From positions 1 to 31,753 of the forward strand of contig CAJMPK010000003.1 in assembly GCA_905215205.1 (NCBI GenBank): DNA of 31,753 nt, written 5' to 3'. The DNA is from an uncultured bacterium. Lineage in GTDB: Bacteria; Actinomycetota; Coriobacteriia; Coriobacteriales; Coriobacteriaceae. Positions 23,792-31,688 of this stretch are shown here, in pieces. Positions within the stretch are counted from its first letter, which is position 1. Each line of letters opens with the position of its first letter. The notes below the pieces were generated by a model. It made no database searches, was not told where the DNA came from, and saw nothing but the letters and a program-made list of their open reading frames with translations. The position numbers were made by a program, and so were the translations under genes.

Positions 23792-25084
23792 GTGCTCGCA
23801 CCTCATATCTCTGTCGTCAACCTCGGCTGCCGCGTCAACCGGGTTGAGTCCGACCGTATCACTGCCGATCTTATGCGCCTGGGCTTTGCGATGGTGGAGC
23901 CTCAGGATGCTGAGCTGATCGTCATTAACACCTGTGCCGTTACGGGCGAGGCCGAGGCCAAGACCCGTAAGGCCGTTCGCCATGCGCTGGCCTATCCAAA
24001 TGAGCCCTATGTGGTCGTGACCGGATGCGTGGTCAATCTGCATCCCGAGGAGTTGCTGGAGCTTTCGGACCGCGTGATCGCCGAGCCGTCCAAGATCGAT
24101 GTCGCCGAACGCGTCTGTGAGGTGCTGGGCGTTGAGTCCGATGACGTTCCCGCCTGCAGCGACGGCGAGGTTGTCGACGCACTCGGTCGCTCGCGTCTGG
24201 GCGTGAAGATCCAGGACGGCTGCAACCATCGTTGCACCTATTGCATTGTGTGGAAGGCCCGCGGCCCCGAGCGCTCCGTGCCGGTCGAGTCTGTGCTCGA
24301 GCAAGTTCGCGAGGCTCAGGAGGCCGGCGTGCCCGAGGTGGTACTGACGGGTGTGAACCTGGGCGCCTACGATGGCAAGAGCGCGTCTGATGAACACGTC
24401 GAGATCGATGAGCTGCTCGAGGCGATCATGGAGCGCACGTCTATTCCGCATGTGCGCATTTCCTCGGTCGAGCCCATGGATATCTCCGAGCCCCTGCTTA
24501 AGGTCATGGCGCGCTATCCGAAGCGCATCGCCCCGTTTTTGCACCTGCCCGTGCAGTCCGGCTGCAGCAGGACACTGCATCGCATGGGCCGTCCCTATAG
24601 CGCCGAGGCCTTCGAGGAGACGGTGCGCATGATTCGCACCAACTTGCCTCAGGCGTCCCTTTCGTGCGATGTCATCGTCGGTTTTCCCGGCGAGTCGGAC
24701 GAGGAGTTTGAGGAGTCGCTGGCGCTGTGCCGTCGCGTGGGCTTCTCGCGTATGCACGTGTTCCGCTACAGCAAGCGTCCCGGTACCCTTGCTGCCGATA
24801 TGCCCGACCAGGTACCGCCCGAGGTTATGGCCGAGCGCAGCCGCCGCATGCGAGCCGCGGCGCAGGAACTCGCCATTGCCGACGCTCGCCGCCGCGTGGG
24901 CACCGTCGAGCGCGCCGTGCTCGAGTATGGCGACAACCTGACGCTCGGTTCGTTCCATCATGCCCGTCTTGACGATACCCGTGGACTCGCAGCCCCGTGC
25001 CTGCTCGATGTTGCTATCATCGGAGTCGATGATTCCGGCTTAGTCCATGCACACAGGGAGGTCCATGGAAGCCTCGAAGATTAG
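23792..25084 (+). CDS. mtaB: tRNA (t6A37) methylthiotransferase MtaB
   Basis: 430 residues. Adds a methylthio group to t6A37 of ANN-decoding tRNAs. The N-terminal domain has cluster cysteines Cys13 (NLGCRVN), Cys48 (NTCAVT) and Cys79 (TGCVV). The radical SAM cluster is Cys144-x3-Cys148-x2-Cys151. LHLPVQSGCSRTLHRMGR and VIVGFPGESDEEF are family motifs; a TRAM-like tail occupies about 370-430. Odd point: CIVWKARGPERS has Trp154 where the family normally has Pro. GTG 23792 follows AAGGAG. The last 20 bases overlap phoH. Confidence 0.92.
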   Translation: MLAPHISVVNLGCRVNRVESDRITADLMRLGFAMVEPQDAELIVINTCAVTGEAEAKTRKAVRHALAYPNEPYVVVTGCVVNLHPEELLELSDRVIAEPSKIDVAERVCEVLGVESDDVPACSDGEVVDALGRSRLGVKIQDGCNHRCTYCIVWKARGPERSVPVESVLEQVREAQEAGVPEVVLTGVNLGAYDGKSASDEHVEIDELLEAIMERTSIPHVRISSVEPMDISEPLLKVMARYPKRIAPFLHLPVQSGCSRTLHRMGRPYSAEAFEETVRMIRTNLPQASLSCDVIVGFPGESDEEFEESLALCRRVGFSRMHVFRYSKRPGTLAADMPDQVPPEVMAERSRRMRAAAQELAIADARRRVGTVERAVLEYGDNLTLGSFHHARLDDTRGLAAPCLLDVAIIGVDDSGLVHAHREVHGSLED

Positions 25085-26051
25085 ACTTACCGTTCCCGAG
25101 GGTATTGACCCCTCGCGCGTTTTGGGCGCCGGCGACGGCGTCCTTCGTGAGCTCGAGAGCTTGGTTCGCGCTCACGTGGTCGCCCGTGGCGACAGCATCG
25201 CCGTGAGCGGTGACTCGGACGAGGTCGAGCTCGTGGCGCGCTTTTTCGAGCATGCTTTTCGCGAAGCGGCTGCCGGACGCACGCTGTCTGCCGACGATGT
25301 CTCGCGCTGTCTGGCCGTTCTGCGCGACGGTGAGCACGAGGCTTCGTCGCTTCGCGATGATGTGCTGCTTTCGTATCGCGGCCGTGTCATTCGCCCCAAG
25401 ACGCTCGGCCAGAAGCGCTACGTGGATGCCATCCGCTCGCATACCATCACGTTTGGCCTGGGTCCTGCCGGTACCGGTAAGACCTATCTGGCCATGGCGC
25501 TCGCTGTTGCCGCACTCAAGCGTCATGAGGTGGGCCGTCTGATCTTGACGCGTCCGGTTGTCGAGGCGGGGGAGAACCTGGGCTTTTTGCCCGGTACGCT
25601 CGAGGAAAAGATCGATCCCTATATGCGTCCGCTCTACGACGCCCTTTTTGACATGATGGATCGCGAGCGCACCGATGAACTCATGGAGCGCGGTGTGATC
25701 GAGATCGCCCCGCTTGCCTACATGCGCGGCCGCACACTGAGCGATGCCTTCGTGTTGCTCGACGAGGCCCAAAATACCACGCCCGAGCAGATGAAGATGT
25801 TTCTGACGCGCTTGGGCTTTAACTCCAAGTTTGTGATTACCGGCGACCTCAGTCAGCGCGACCTGGTGGGTCGTCGCGGCGGTCTTGCCGACGTTGAGCA
25901 GATTTTGGGTCGTGTCGACGATGTCGCATTCTCTCACCTCGAGCGTGCCGACGTGGTGCGTCATGCCTTGGTGGGGCGTATCGTCGAGGCATACGATGCT
26001 TATGATGGTGTGCGCGAGCAGCGCTCGCGCGACCGAAAGGAGTCCCGTTGA
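25065..26051 (+). CDS. phoH: PhoH-like ATPase
   Basis: 328 residues, normal length. Cytoplasmic P-loop ATPase, proposed to act with YbeY in RNA metabolism; its reaction is not settled. P-loop GPAGTGKT at 133-140, Walker B FVLLDEAQNTTPEQMK, and ITGDLSQRDL. The N-terminal 100 residues form an RNA-binding-like lead-in domain. Start is uncertain: ATG 25065 has AGGGAGG only 3 bases away, while ATG 25047 has no ribosome site. I prefer 25065. It overlaps mtaB at its start and ybeY at its stop, so translation is probably coupled. Confidence 0.92.
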   Translation: MEASKIRLTVPEGIDPSRVLGAGDGVLRELESLVRAHVVARGDSIAVSGDSDEVELVARFFEHAFREAAAGRTLSADDVSRCLAVLRDGEHEASSLRDDVLLSYRGRVIRPKTLGQKRYVDAIRSHTITFGLGPAGTGKTYLAMALAVAALKRHEVGRLILTRPVVEAGENLGFLPGTLEEKIDPYMRPLYDALFDMMDRERTDELMERGVIEIAPLAYMRGRTLSDAFVLLDEAQNTTPEQMKMFLTRLGFNSKFVITGDLSQRDLVGRRGGLADVEQILGRVDDVAFSHLERADVVRHALVGRIVEAYDAYDGVREQRSRDRKESR

Positions 26052-26557
26052 GTGTATTGATCAGCAACGATGCCGAGCTCGATACGCTGCTCGACGCGCA
26101 GGAGGTAGAGCACATCTGCGAGGTCGTGCTTGCCGCCGAGGGCGTTAAGCGTGAAGTTGAGATTTCCCTTTCGTATGTCGATGAGGATGAGATGCACGAA
26201 CTCAACCACGGGTGGCGCGGTATCGACCGTACCACCGATGTCCTCTCGTTTGAATGCGACTCGGCCTTTGACGAGGATATTCCTGCCGACGAGACGCTCG
26301 AGCTCGGCGATATCATCCTGGCCCCGCAGGTCATCGCTCGTCAGGCTCCCGGTTTTGGTAACAGTCCCGCCGACGAGTGCCGGCTGATGCTCGTTCACGG
26401 CATGCTGCACCTGCTGGGCTATGACCACATCGAGGACGACGAGGCCGAGGTCATGGAGGCCCGCGAGGACGCCCTCCTGCGCGATCTGGCGCTCGAGCGC
26501 GGCGAGGACCCCAAGCTGGTCCACGTCGGCCCCATCACCAACCACGCCCACGACTAG
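26048..26557 (+). CDS. ybeY: Endoribonuclease YbeY, rRNA maturation factor
   Basis: 169 residues. Zinc metalloprotein needed for 16S rRNA 3'-end processing and ribosome quality control. Zinc ligands His117, His121 and His127 in HGMLHLLGYDH. Conserved TTDVLSFE precedes it. The start is TTG 26048 (TTGA overlap with the phoH stop), 5 bases after AAGGAG; no in-frame ATG or GTG exists before the conserved region. The pairing with phoH and era is conserved across bacteria. Confidence 0.93.
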   Translation: MSVLISNDAELDTLLDAQEVEHICEVVLAAEGVKREVEISLSYVDEDEMHELNHGWRGIDRTTDVLSFECDSAFDEDIPADETLELGDIILAPQVIARQAPGFGNSPADECRLMLVHGMLHLLGYDHIEDDEAEVMEAREDALLRDLALERGEDPKLVHVGPITNHAHD

Positions 26558-26566
26558 GAGCCGTCT

Positions 26567-26944
26567 ATGATTCCCGGATCGAACAAGGACCATCCGTCCT
26601 TCTCAAAGTCCTTCTCCTACGCCATGGAGGGCTTCGTCACCGCCGTCAAGACCGAGCGCAACATCAAGGTTATGCTCGCGGCAGGCGTGTGCACTGTCAT
26701 TGCCGGCTGCATCGTGGGGCTCGACATTGCCGAGTGGGCCACGATTATCATCTGTTGTGGCCTGGTGATTCACGGTGAGCTGTGCAACACCGCCATGGAG
26801 GCGATTGTCGATCTGGCGACCCAGGAGCTCCATCCGCTGGCAAAGCGCGCGAAGGATATCGCCGCCGCCTCCGTTTACGTACTTTCCATTACCGCCGCGA
26901 TTGTGGGCTTGCTGGTATTTGCCCACGCGCTCGGCTTTATTTAG
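26567..26944 (+). CDS. dgkA: Undecaprenol/diacylglycerol kinase (DgkA family)
   Basis: 125 residues. Small integral membrane kinase; Gram-positive members phosphorylate undecaprenol to recycle the lipid carrier for cell-wall synthesis. TERNIKVMLAAG near 30-41 and ELCNTAMEAIVDL with HPLAKRAKDIAAASV (about 71-106) are the active-site blocks. Three membrane helices at about 35-55, 58-78 and 102-123. ATG 26567 follows TAGGAG. Lies between ybeY and era as in many Gram-positive bacteria. Substrate (undecaprenol rather than diacylglycerol) is inferred from lineage. Confidence 0.92.
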   Translation: MIPGSNKDHPSFSKSFSYAMEGFVTAVKTERNIKVMLAAGVCTVIAGCIVGLDIAEWATIIICCGLVIHGELCNTAMEAIVDLATQELHPLAKRAKDIAAASVYVLSITAAIVGLLVFAHALGFI

Positions 26945-26956
26945 AAAGGGATTTCC

Positions 26957-28033
26957 ATGTCCGACAATATGCAGCCTATCGATGAAATTCTGGACGACGA
27001 GTCCCTGGACGCGGTGGATGCCGAAGCGAACGAGGCCTATGAGGATGTCGAGGAGTTCGACCCGTTTGAGGGCATGAGCGACGAGGAGCTCGACGCCCTG
27101 TGCGACGAGGACGACGGTCCTATGGGCTTTGGTGACGTGGAACCCGGTTTCCGCAGCGGTTTTGTGGCCCTGGTCGGTCGTCCCAACGCCGGCAAGTCCA
27201 CGCTGCTCAACGCCTGCTATGGAAAAAAGGTCGCCATCACCTCGCCGGTGGCCCAGACGACCCGCCGCCGCATGCGCGCCGTCGTCAACCGTCCCGGCTA
27301 CCAGCTGGTCTTTGTCGATACCCCGGGTATCCACAAGCCCAAGGACGGCCTGGGGTCCGAGCTCAACAAGAGCGCGCTGTTCGAGCTGAACGATGTCGAT
27401 GTCGTCGCGTTTTTGATTGATGCCACCAAGCCGATCGGCAGGGGAGACGCCTGGGTTGCCGAACGCGTCAAAAACGCCCGTTCCAAGAAGGTCCTGGTGC
27501 TCACCAAGGCCGATGAGGCCGACCCCGCACAGGTCATGGAGCAGCTTAAGGCAGCCCACGAGCTCATGGAATATGACGATGAGATCGTGACGTCGTCGGT
27601 TAAGAACTTCAACGTCGATGCCTTTATTGAGACCGTTGCGCACTTTTTGCCCGAGGGTCCGCGTTGGTTTCCCGAGGACATGGGTACCGACGCTTCCGAC
27701 GAGACGCTCGTTGCCGAGTTTGTGCGCGAGAAGGTTTTGCGCCGCACCCGTGATGAGATCCCGCATTCCGTTGGCGTGATCTGCGATGCGCTCGAGCAGA
27801 CCAAGAAGGTGCTGCGTGTGCACGCCACCATTTACGTCGAGCGCGAGGGCCAAAAGGGCATCATCATCGGCAAGGGCGGCGAGATGATCAAGCATATCGG
27901 TATCGACGCCCGTCGCGATCTCGAGCGTATCTTTGGCACGCAGGTCTTTTTGGAGCTGGACGTGAAGGTCAAGGCCGGCTGGCGTGACGATGAGGCCCAG
28001 ATTCGCCGCTTTGGCTACAACGCCGAGGACTAA
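26957..28033 (+). CDS. era: GTPase Era with acidic N-terminal extension
   Basis: 358 residues, about 55-60 longer than usual. Ras-like GTPase with KH domain that binds the 3' end of 16S rRNA during 30S assembly. G1 GRPNAGKS at 74-81, switch region QTTRRRMRAV, G3 DTPGIHKPK, G4 LTKAD; KH domain with IIIGKGGEMIKHIG and the family ending VKAGWRDDEAQIRRFGY. The first 65 residues hold about 26 Asp/Glu and no Lys or Arg. The start ATG has GAAAGGGA upstream, and the later Met40 and Met56 have no comparable site, so the extension is probably translated. Confidence 0.95.
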   Translation: MSDNMQPIDEILDDESLDAVDAEANEAYEDVEEFDPFEGMSDEELDALCDEDDGPMGFGDVEPGFRSGFVALVGRPNAGKSTLLNACYGKKVAITSPVAQTTRRRMRAVVNRPGYQLVFVDTPGIHKPKDGLGSELNKSALFELNDVDVVAFLIDATKPIGRGDAWVAERVKNARSKKVLVLTKADEADPAQVMEQLKAAHELMEYDDEIVTSSVKNFNVDAFIETVAHFLPEGPRWFPEDMGTDASDETLVAEFVREKVLRRTRDEIPHSVGVICDALEQTKKVLRVHATIYVEREGQKGIIIGKGGEMIKHIGIDARRDLERIFGTQVFLELDVKVKAGWRDDEAQIRRFGYNAED

Positions 28034-28048
28034 GGACGCACGGCGCGC

Positions 28049-28798
28049 ATGGCAGGCTCCCGGACATATCGCACGAAGGTGCTCGTCCTCGACAAGACGA
28101 AGCTCAAAGAGACGGACCTGATTCTGACGATGCTTGACGAGCGGGGTCGGCAGGTTCGCGCCGTGGCAAAGGGCGCCCGCAAACCCGGTGGGCGCCTGGC
28201 TGCGCGCTGCGAGCTGTTCTGTACCGTCGATATGCTGCTCGCGCATGGACGGTCGCTCGACGTGGTTTCCCAGGCCGAGCTTATGGAGGCGCCGCTCGGC
28301 GCTGCGCCCGATTACGAGGCGACCTGCGGTGCAAGCGCGATCGCCGAGGTCGCGCGTGTGTGCTCGTTTGAGGACGCCGAGGATCCATTTACCTTTGCCA
28401 TCACGCAGCGAGCGCTTGCCCTGGTGGGCAGCGGGCTCGACACGGCGCATATGGATCTACTTGTGGCGGCATATGTCTTTAAGCTGCTGTCGCACGTTGG
28501 CTATCGACCCGATTTTTCGGCCTGTGTGCTGTGCGGAGACCCCATGCTGTCGTATTTTTCGCCCCGGGCGGGCGGGCTCATGTGCGGGTCGTGCGCGTCG
28601 AGCGTTCCGGGTGCCGAGCTGGTGTCGACCGGTGAGGTCGCATGGCTGCGCGCCCTCATGTCCATGACCTTCGATGCGCTTTTGGCCGAGAGGATCGATC
28701 CCCATACCGCTGCCTTTTTATTGGGGCTTTCGCATGTTTGGGCTGCGACGCACACCGATCAGCGCCTCCGTGCGATGGAATTCATGTTGGGTCGGTGA
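28049..28798 (+). CDS. recO: DNA repair protein RecO
   Basis: 249 residues. RecFOR mediator that helps RecA displace SSB at single-strand gaps. N-terminal OB-fold (about 5-80) contains VLVLDKTKLKETDLILTML and GARKPGGRL. The C-terminal domain carries four cysteines in two pairs, CVLCG and MCGSCA (about 158-190), a zinc site typical of many RecO. ATG 28049, with AAGGA about 11 bases upstream, follows era by 15 bases. Last gene of the lepA-recO run; no clear terminator follows. Confidence 0.93.
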   Translation: MAGSRTYRTKVLVLDKTKLKETDLILTMLDERGRQVRAVAKGARKPGGRLAARCELFCTVDMLLAHGRSLDVVSQAELMEAPLGAAPDYEATCGASAIAEVARVCSFEDAEDPFTFAITQRALALVGSGLDTAHMDLLVAAYVFKLLSHVGYRPDFSACVLCGDPMLSYFSPRAGGLMCGSCASSVPGAELVSTGEVAWLRALMSMTFDALLAERIDPHTAAFLLGLSHVWAATHTDQRLRAMEFMLGR

Positions 28799-28825
28799 TG
28801 ATGCGCAGGCGTGGGCTGCTTGTGG

Positions 28826-28831
28826 TAACAT
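28826..28831 (+). promoter_or_regulatory. rpsO promoter, extended -10
   Basis: TAACAT preceded by TGG (28823-28825) forms an extended -10 after recO. No clear -35. It would give a leader of about 100 bases before rpsO. Confidence 0.4.
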
Positions 28832-28844
28832 ACCGACCTGTTGG

Positions 28845-28936
28845 TACCTCGACCTTGGATGCTCGCTCCACCGGCGGCTTCCCAGTCCGAGGCGAATCGA
28901 GTCGCCCGCGGGCGACGTAAAACGAAAGGTGAAACA
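28845..28936 (+). promoter_or_regulatory. Structured rpsO leader, possible S15 autoregulatory site
   Basis: The leader contains the self-complementary GTCGCCCGCGGGCGAC (28901-28916), which can form a 6-bp stem with a CGCG loop about 20 bases before the start. ACCTCG near 28845 can pair with CGAGG near 28888 to enclose a larger structure. S15 represses its own mRNA through leader folds in several bacteria; the fold here is not one I can match to a described class. Confidence 0.4.
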
Positions 28937-29215
28937 ATGACTGTTTCCAAAGAGCGCAAGGCGGAGCTGACTGCCCAGTTCGGTAACACCCCGGTCGACA
29001 CCGGTAACCCCAAGGTTCAGGTTGCCATCCTGTCCGAGCGCATCAAGGAGCTGACCGAGCACATGAAGTCCCACCAGAAGGACTTCCACACCCGTCGTGG
29101 TCTGCTCATGCTCGTCGGCCGCCGTCGTCGTCTTCTCTCCTACATCAAGAAGAGCGACATCGTCGAGTACCGTGAGCTCATCAAGGCTCTGGGCATCCGC
29201 GACAACATCCAGTAA
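28937..29215 (+). CDS. rpsO: 30S ribosomal protein S15
   Basis: 92 residues. Binds 16S rRNA three-way junction early in 30S assembly. Characteristic DTGNPKVQVAILSERI and the HMKSHQKDFHTRRGL ... RRRRLLSYIKK blocks are present, ending ELIKALGIRDNIQ. ATG 28937 follows AAAGGTG; in-frame codons upstream do not fit the family. The rpsO-pnp pair is conserved in bacteria; here a terminator stands between them. Confidence 0.97.
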   Translation: MTVSKERKAELTAQFGNTPVDTGNPKVQVAILSERIKELTEHMKSHQKDFHTRRGLLMLVGRRRRLLSYIKKSDIVEYRELIKALGIRDNIQ

Positions 29216-29231
29216 GGATTTGTACATGCTA

Positions 29232-29263
29232 AGAGCGTCCTGCGCAGCGGGGCGCTCTTTTTG
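29232..29263 (+). terminator. Terminator between rpsO and pnp
   Basis: AGAGCGTCCT (29232-29241) and GGGGCGCTCT (29249-29258) form a 10-bp stem with two G-U pairs around a 7-base loop, followed by a short T-run. It would reduce but perhaps not abolish read-through into pnp. Confidence 0.8.
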
Positions 29264-29281
29264 TGTAAGGGCGTGAACAAT

Positions 29282-29352
29282 CACGCTCTGAAGCGTGGCG
29301 GGGGCAGGGGGCCCGCGTCACATGAGAAGCCCGCAGGCAAGGGGCCTGTGGG
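29282..29352 (+). promoter_or_regulatory. pnp leader with two hairpins
   Basis: CACGCT-CTGA-AGCGTG (29282-29297) and CCCGCAGGC-AAGGG-GCCTGTGGG (29330-29352) can fold as stable hairpins. The second ends 3 bases before the AAGGAGA ribosome site. In E. coli, a pnp leader hairpin is cut by RNase III and PNPase then represses its own message; similar control here is a guess. No promoter is apparent between the terminator and these hairpins. Confidence 0.45.
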
Positions 29353-29365
29353 GTTAAGGAGAACA

Positions 29366-31612
29366 ATGACACTCGTATCCAAGACCTTTGAGCTGTACGG
29401 CAAGACCTACACCTTTGAGTCGGGCGAGCTTGCCAAGCAGGCCACCGGCGCGTGCCTGGTCAAGCAGGGCGACACCACGATGCTCGACACCGTGGTCGTC
29501 TCCAAGGAGCGCAAGAACTACGACTTCTTCCCGCTGACCGTCGACTTCAACGAGAAGATGTACGCCGCCGGCCGCATCCCGGGTGGTTACCTCAAGCGTG
29601 AGGGCCGTCCCAGCGAGAAGGCCACGCTCACCGCGCGCATGATCGACCGCCCGATTCGCCCGAGCTTCCCGGACGGCTTCCGCAACGAGGTACACATCGT
29701 CGCTACCTCGCTCGTCGCCGACCAGGTCAACCCCTTCGACGTCATCAACGTCATGGGTGCTTCTCTGGCCATGACGCTCGGCGGCGTTCCCTTCGAGGGC
29801 CCGCTTGCCTGCGTGCGCATCGGCCGTAACGTGGAGACCGGCGAGTTTATCGTCAACCCCACCTACGAGGAGCGCGAGAACTCCGATCTGGACCTGGAGC
29901 TGGGCGGATCCGTCGACTTCATCTCGATGGTCGAGGCCGGTGCCGAGGAGATCTCCGAGGACGACATGCTCGCCGCCATGAAGTTTGGCCAGGAGGCCCT
30001 TGCTGCCTTCTGCCAGGCCCAGGACGAGTTTGTCGCCGAGTGGGAGCAGGTCAACGGCCCCATCGTCAAGAAGGAGTACCCGCTCGACCAACCCGTCGAG
30101 GAGGTCCAGGAGCGTATCTTCGCCCACTACGACGAGATGGCAGCTGCCCTTCGCGACGCAGACAAGCTCTCTCGTATCGGTAAGGTCGAGGCTCTGAAGG
30201 AGTCCATCCGCGCCGAGTTTACCGAGGAGGAGCAGGCCGCTTGGGAGCGCGAGATCCCCGTGGCGCTCAAGAAGCTCGAGAAGAAGGCCATGCGCACCAT
30301 GGTCGTCGAGACCGGCGAGCGCGTCGACGGCCGTGCCGCCGATGAGATCCGCCCCATCATGGTGAAGGACAACTACCTGCCGCTCGTTCACGGCTCCGGC
30401 CTGTTCCAGCGCGGCCAGACCCAGGTGCTCTCCGTCCTGTCGCTTGGCATGCTCAACGAGGGCCAGCGTCTGGATACCATTGAGCCCACCGAGGGCAAGC
30501 GCTACATGCACCACTACAACTTCCCGCCGTTCTGCACCGGCGAGACCGGCCGCATGGGCAGCCCCAAGCGCCGCGAGATCGGCCATGGCAACCTGGCCGA
30601 GCGCGCTCTTCTTCCGGTGCTCCCCGACGAGAACGAGTTCCCCTACGCCATCCGCGTGGTCTCCGAGGTCATGGAGTCCAATGGCTCCTCTTCGATGGCT
30701 TCGACCTGCGGCTCCACGCTCGCCCTTATGGACGGCGGCGTGCCCATTAAGCGCCCGGTCTCCGGTATCGCCATGGGCCTGATCCAGGAGGAGGGCAAGA
30801 CCGTGGTCCTGTCCGATATCCAGGGTCTCGAGGACTTCCTGGGCGACATGGACTTTAAGGTCACCGGTACCACCGAGGGCATCACTGCCCTGCAGATGGA
30901 CAACAAGGCCACCGGTCTTACCTTCGACATCCTGGCCCGCGCCCTGCAGCAGGCCAAGGAGGGTCGCGCCTTCATCCTGCAGAAGATGCTCGATGTGATC
31001 CCCGAGCCGCGCCACACCACGCGTAGCACCGCTCCGCGCATCGTTTCCATCCAGGTTCCGACCGACAAGATCCGCGACGTCATCGGTTCTGGTGGTAAGG
31101 TCATCCGCGGCATCCAGGACGAGACCGGTGCTTCGGTCGACATCCAGGAGGACGGCACCGTCTTTGTCGGCGGCACCGGCGAGTCCGTCGACCAGGCCGT
31201 CGAGCGCATCAAGCTCATCATCAAGGTTCCCGAGCCGGGCGAGGAGTACACCGGTCGCGTGGTCTCCATCCAGCCCTTCGGCGCCTTCGTCAACCTGCTG
31301 CCCGGCAAGGACGGCCTGCTGCATATCTCCCGCGTTGCCAAGGGCCGCGTTGAGAAGGTCGAGGACGTCCTCAACGTGGGCGACGAGGTCAAGGTCGTCG
31401 TCATCGAGGTCGACGATCGTGGCAAGATTTCGCTCGATCGTCTTGACAAGCCCGAGGCCCCGGCTCGCGCCGAGGGTGCCTCCGAAGGCGACGGCGAGCA
31501 CTTCCAGCGCCGTGAGCGTCCGCGTCGCGAGCGCTCTGAGCGCAGCGACCGTCCGCGCCGTCCCGGCGACAACGGAGGCCGCAAGCCCCGCCGCCACCAC
31601 GACGCCGAGTAA
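29366..31612 (+). CDS. pnp: Polyribonucleotide nucleotidyltransferase (PNPase)
   Basis: 748 residues. Phosphorolytic 3'-5' exoribonuclease, trimeric, also able to add 3' tails. Two RNase PH domains (about 10-145 and 320-540) flank a helical domain; GRIPGGYLKREGRPSEK and the second-domain FNFPPF-like HYNFPPFCTGETGR are visible. The KH domain begins at about 560 (IRDVIGSGGKVIRGI) and the S1 domain at about 625 (GEEYTGRVVSIQPFGAFV). The last 50 or so residues are a disordered, Arg-rich tail, making it longer than the 711-residue E. coli protein. ATG 29366 follows AAGGAGA. Confidence 0.97.
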   Translation: MTLVSKTFELYGKTYTFESGELAKQATGACLVKQGDTTMLDTVVVSKERKNYDFFPLTVDFNEKMYAAGRIPGGYLKREGRPSEKATLTARMIDRPIRPSFPDGFRNEVHIVATSLVADQVNPFDVINVMGASLAMTLGGVPFEGPLACVRIGRNVETGEFIVNPTYEERENSDLDLELGGSVDFISMVEAGAEEISEDDMLAAMKFGQEALAAFCQAQDEFVAEWEQVNGPIVKKEYPLDQPVEEVQERIFAHYDEMAAALRDADKLSRIGKVEALKESIRAEFTEEEQAAWEREIPVALKKLEKKAMRTMVVETGERVDGRAADEIRPIMVKDNYLPLVHGSGLFQRGQTQVLSVLSLGMLNEGQRLDTIEPTEGKRYMHHYNFPPFCTGETGRMGSPKRREIGHGNLAERALLPVLPDENEFPYAIRVVSEVMESNGSSSMASTCGSTLALMDGGVPIKRPVSGIAMGLIQEEGKTVVLSDIQGLEDFLGDMDFKVTGTTEGITALQMDNKATGLTFDILARALQQAKEGRAFILQKMLDVIPEPRHTTRSTAPRIVSIQVPTDKIRDVIGSGGKVIRGIQDETGASVDIQEDGTVFVGGTGESVDQAVERIKLIIKVPEPGEEYTGRVVSIQPFGAFVNLLPGKDGLLHISRVAKGRVEKVEDVLNVGDEVKVVVIEVDDRGKISLDRLDKPEAPARAEGASEGDGEHFQRRERPRRERSERSDRPRRPGDNGGRKPRRHHDAE

Positions 31613-31635
31613 CAGCTACACATAAGCAGCTCAAC

Positions 31636-31666
31636 AAGGGCGACTCCTAAGGGGGTCGCCCTTTTG
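31636..31666 (+). terminator. Terminator after pnp
   Basis: AAGGGCGACTCC (31636-31647) pairs with GGGGTCGCCCTT (31652-31663) with one G-U pair, and a short T-run follows. It lies 23 bases after the pnp stop. Confidence 0.88.
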
Positions 31667-31688
31667 CTTGCGCCCGGGAGGGCCGCAT

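Noticed and set aside
29261..29365. 35-codon N-terminal extension of PNPase
   Set aside because: It begins in the rpsO terminator T-run and covers the leader hairpins; ATG 29366 has AAGGAGA and matches the family N-terminus.
29354..31600. 748-codon open frame on the minus strand opposite pnp
   Set aside because: It mirrors the whole of pnp, has low-complexity Asp/Leu/Gly/His-rich translation and no family motif. High-GC codon bias leaves the antisense frame open.
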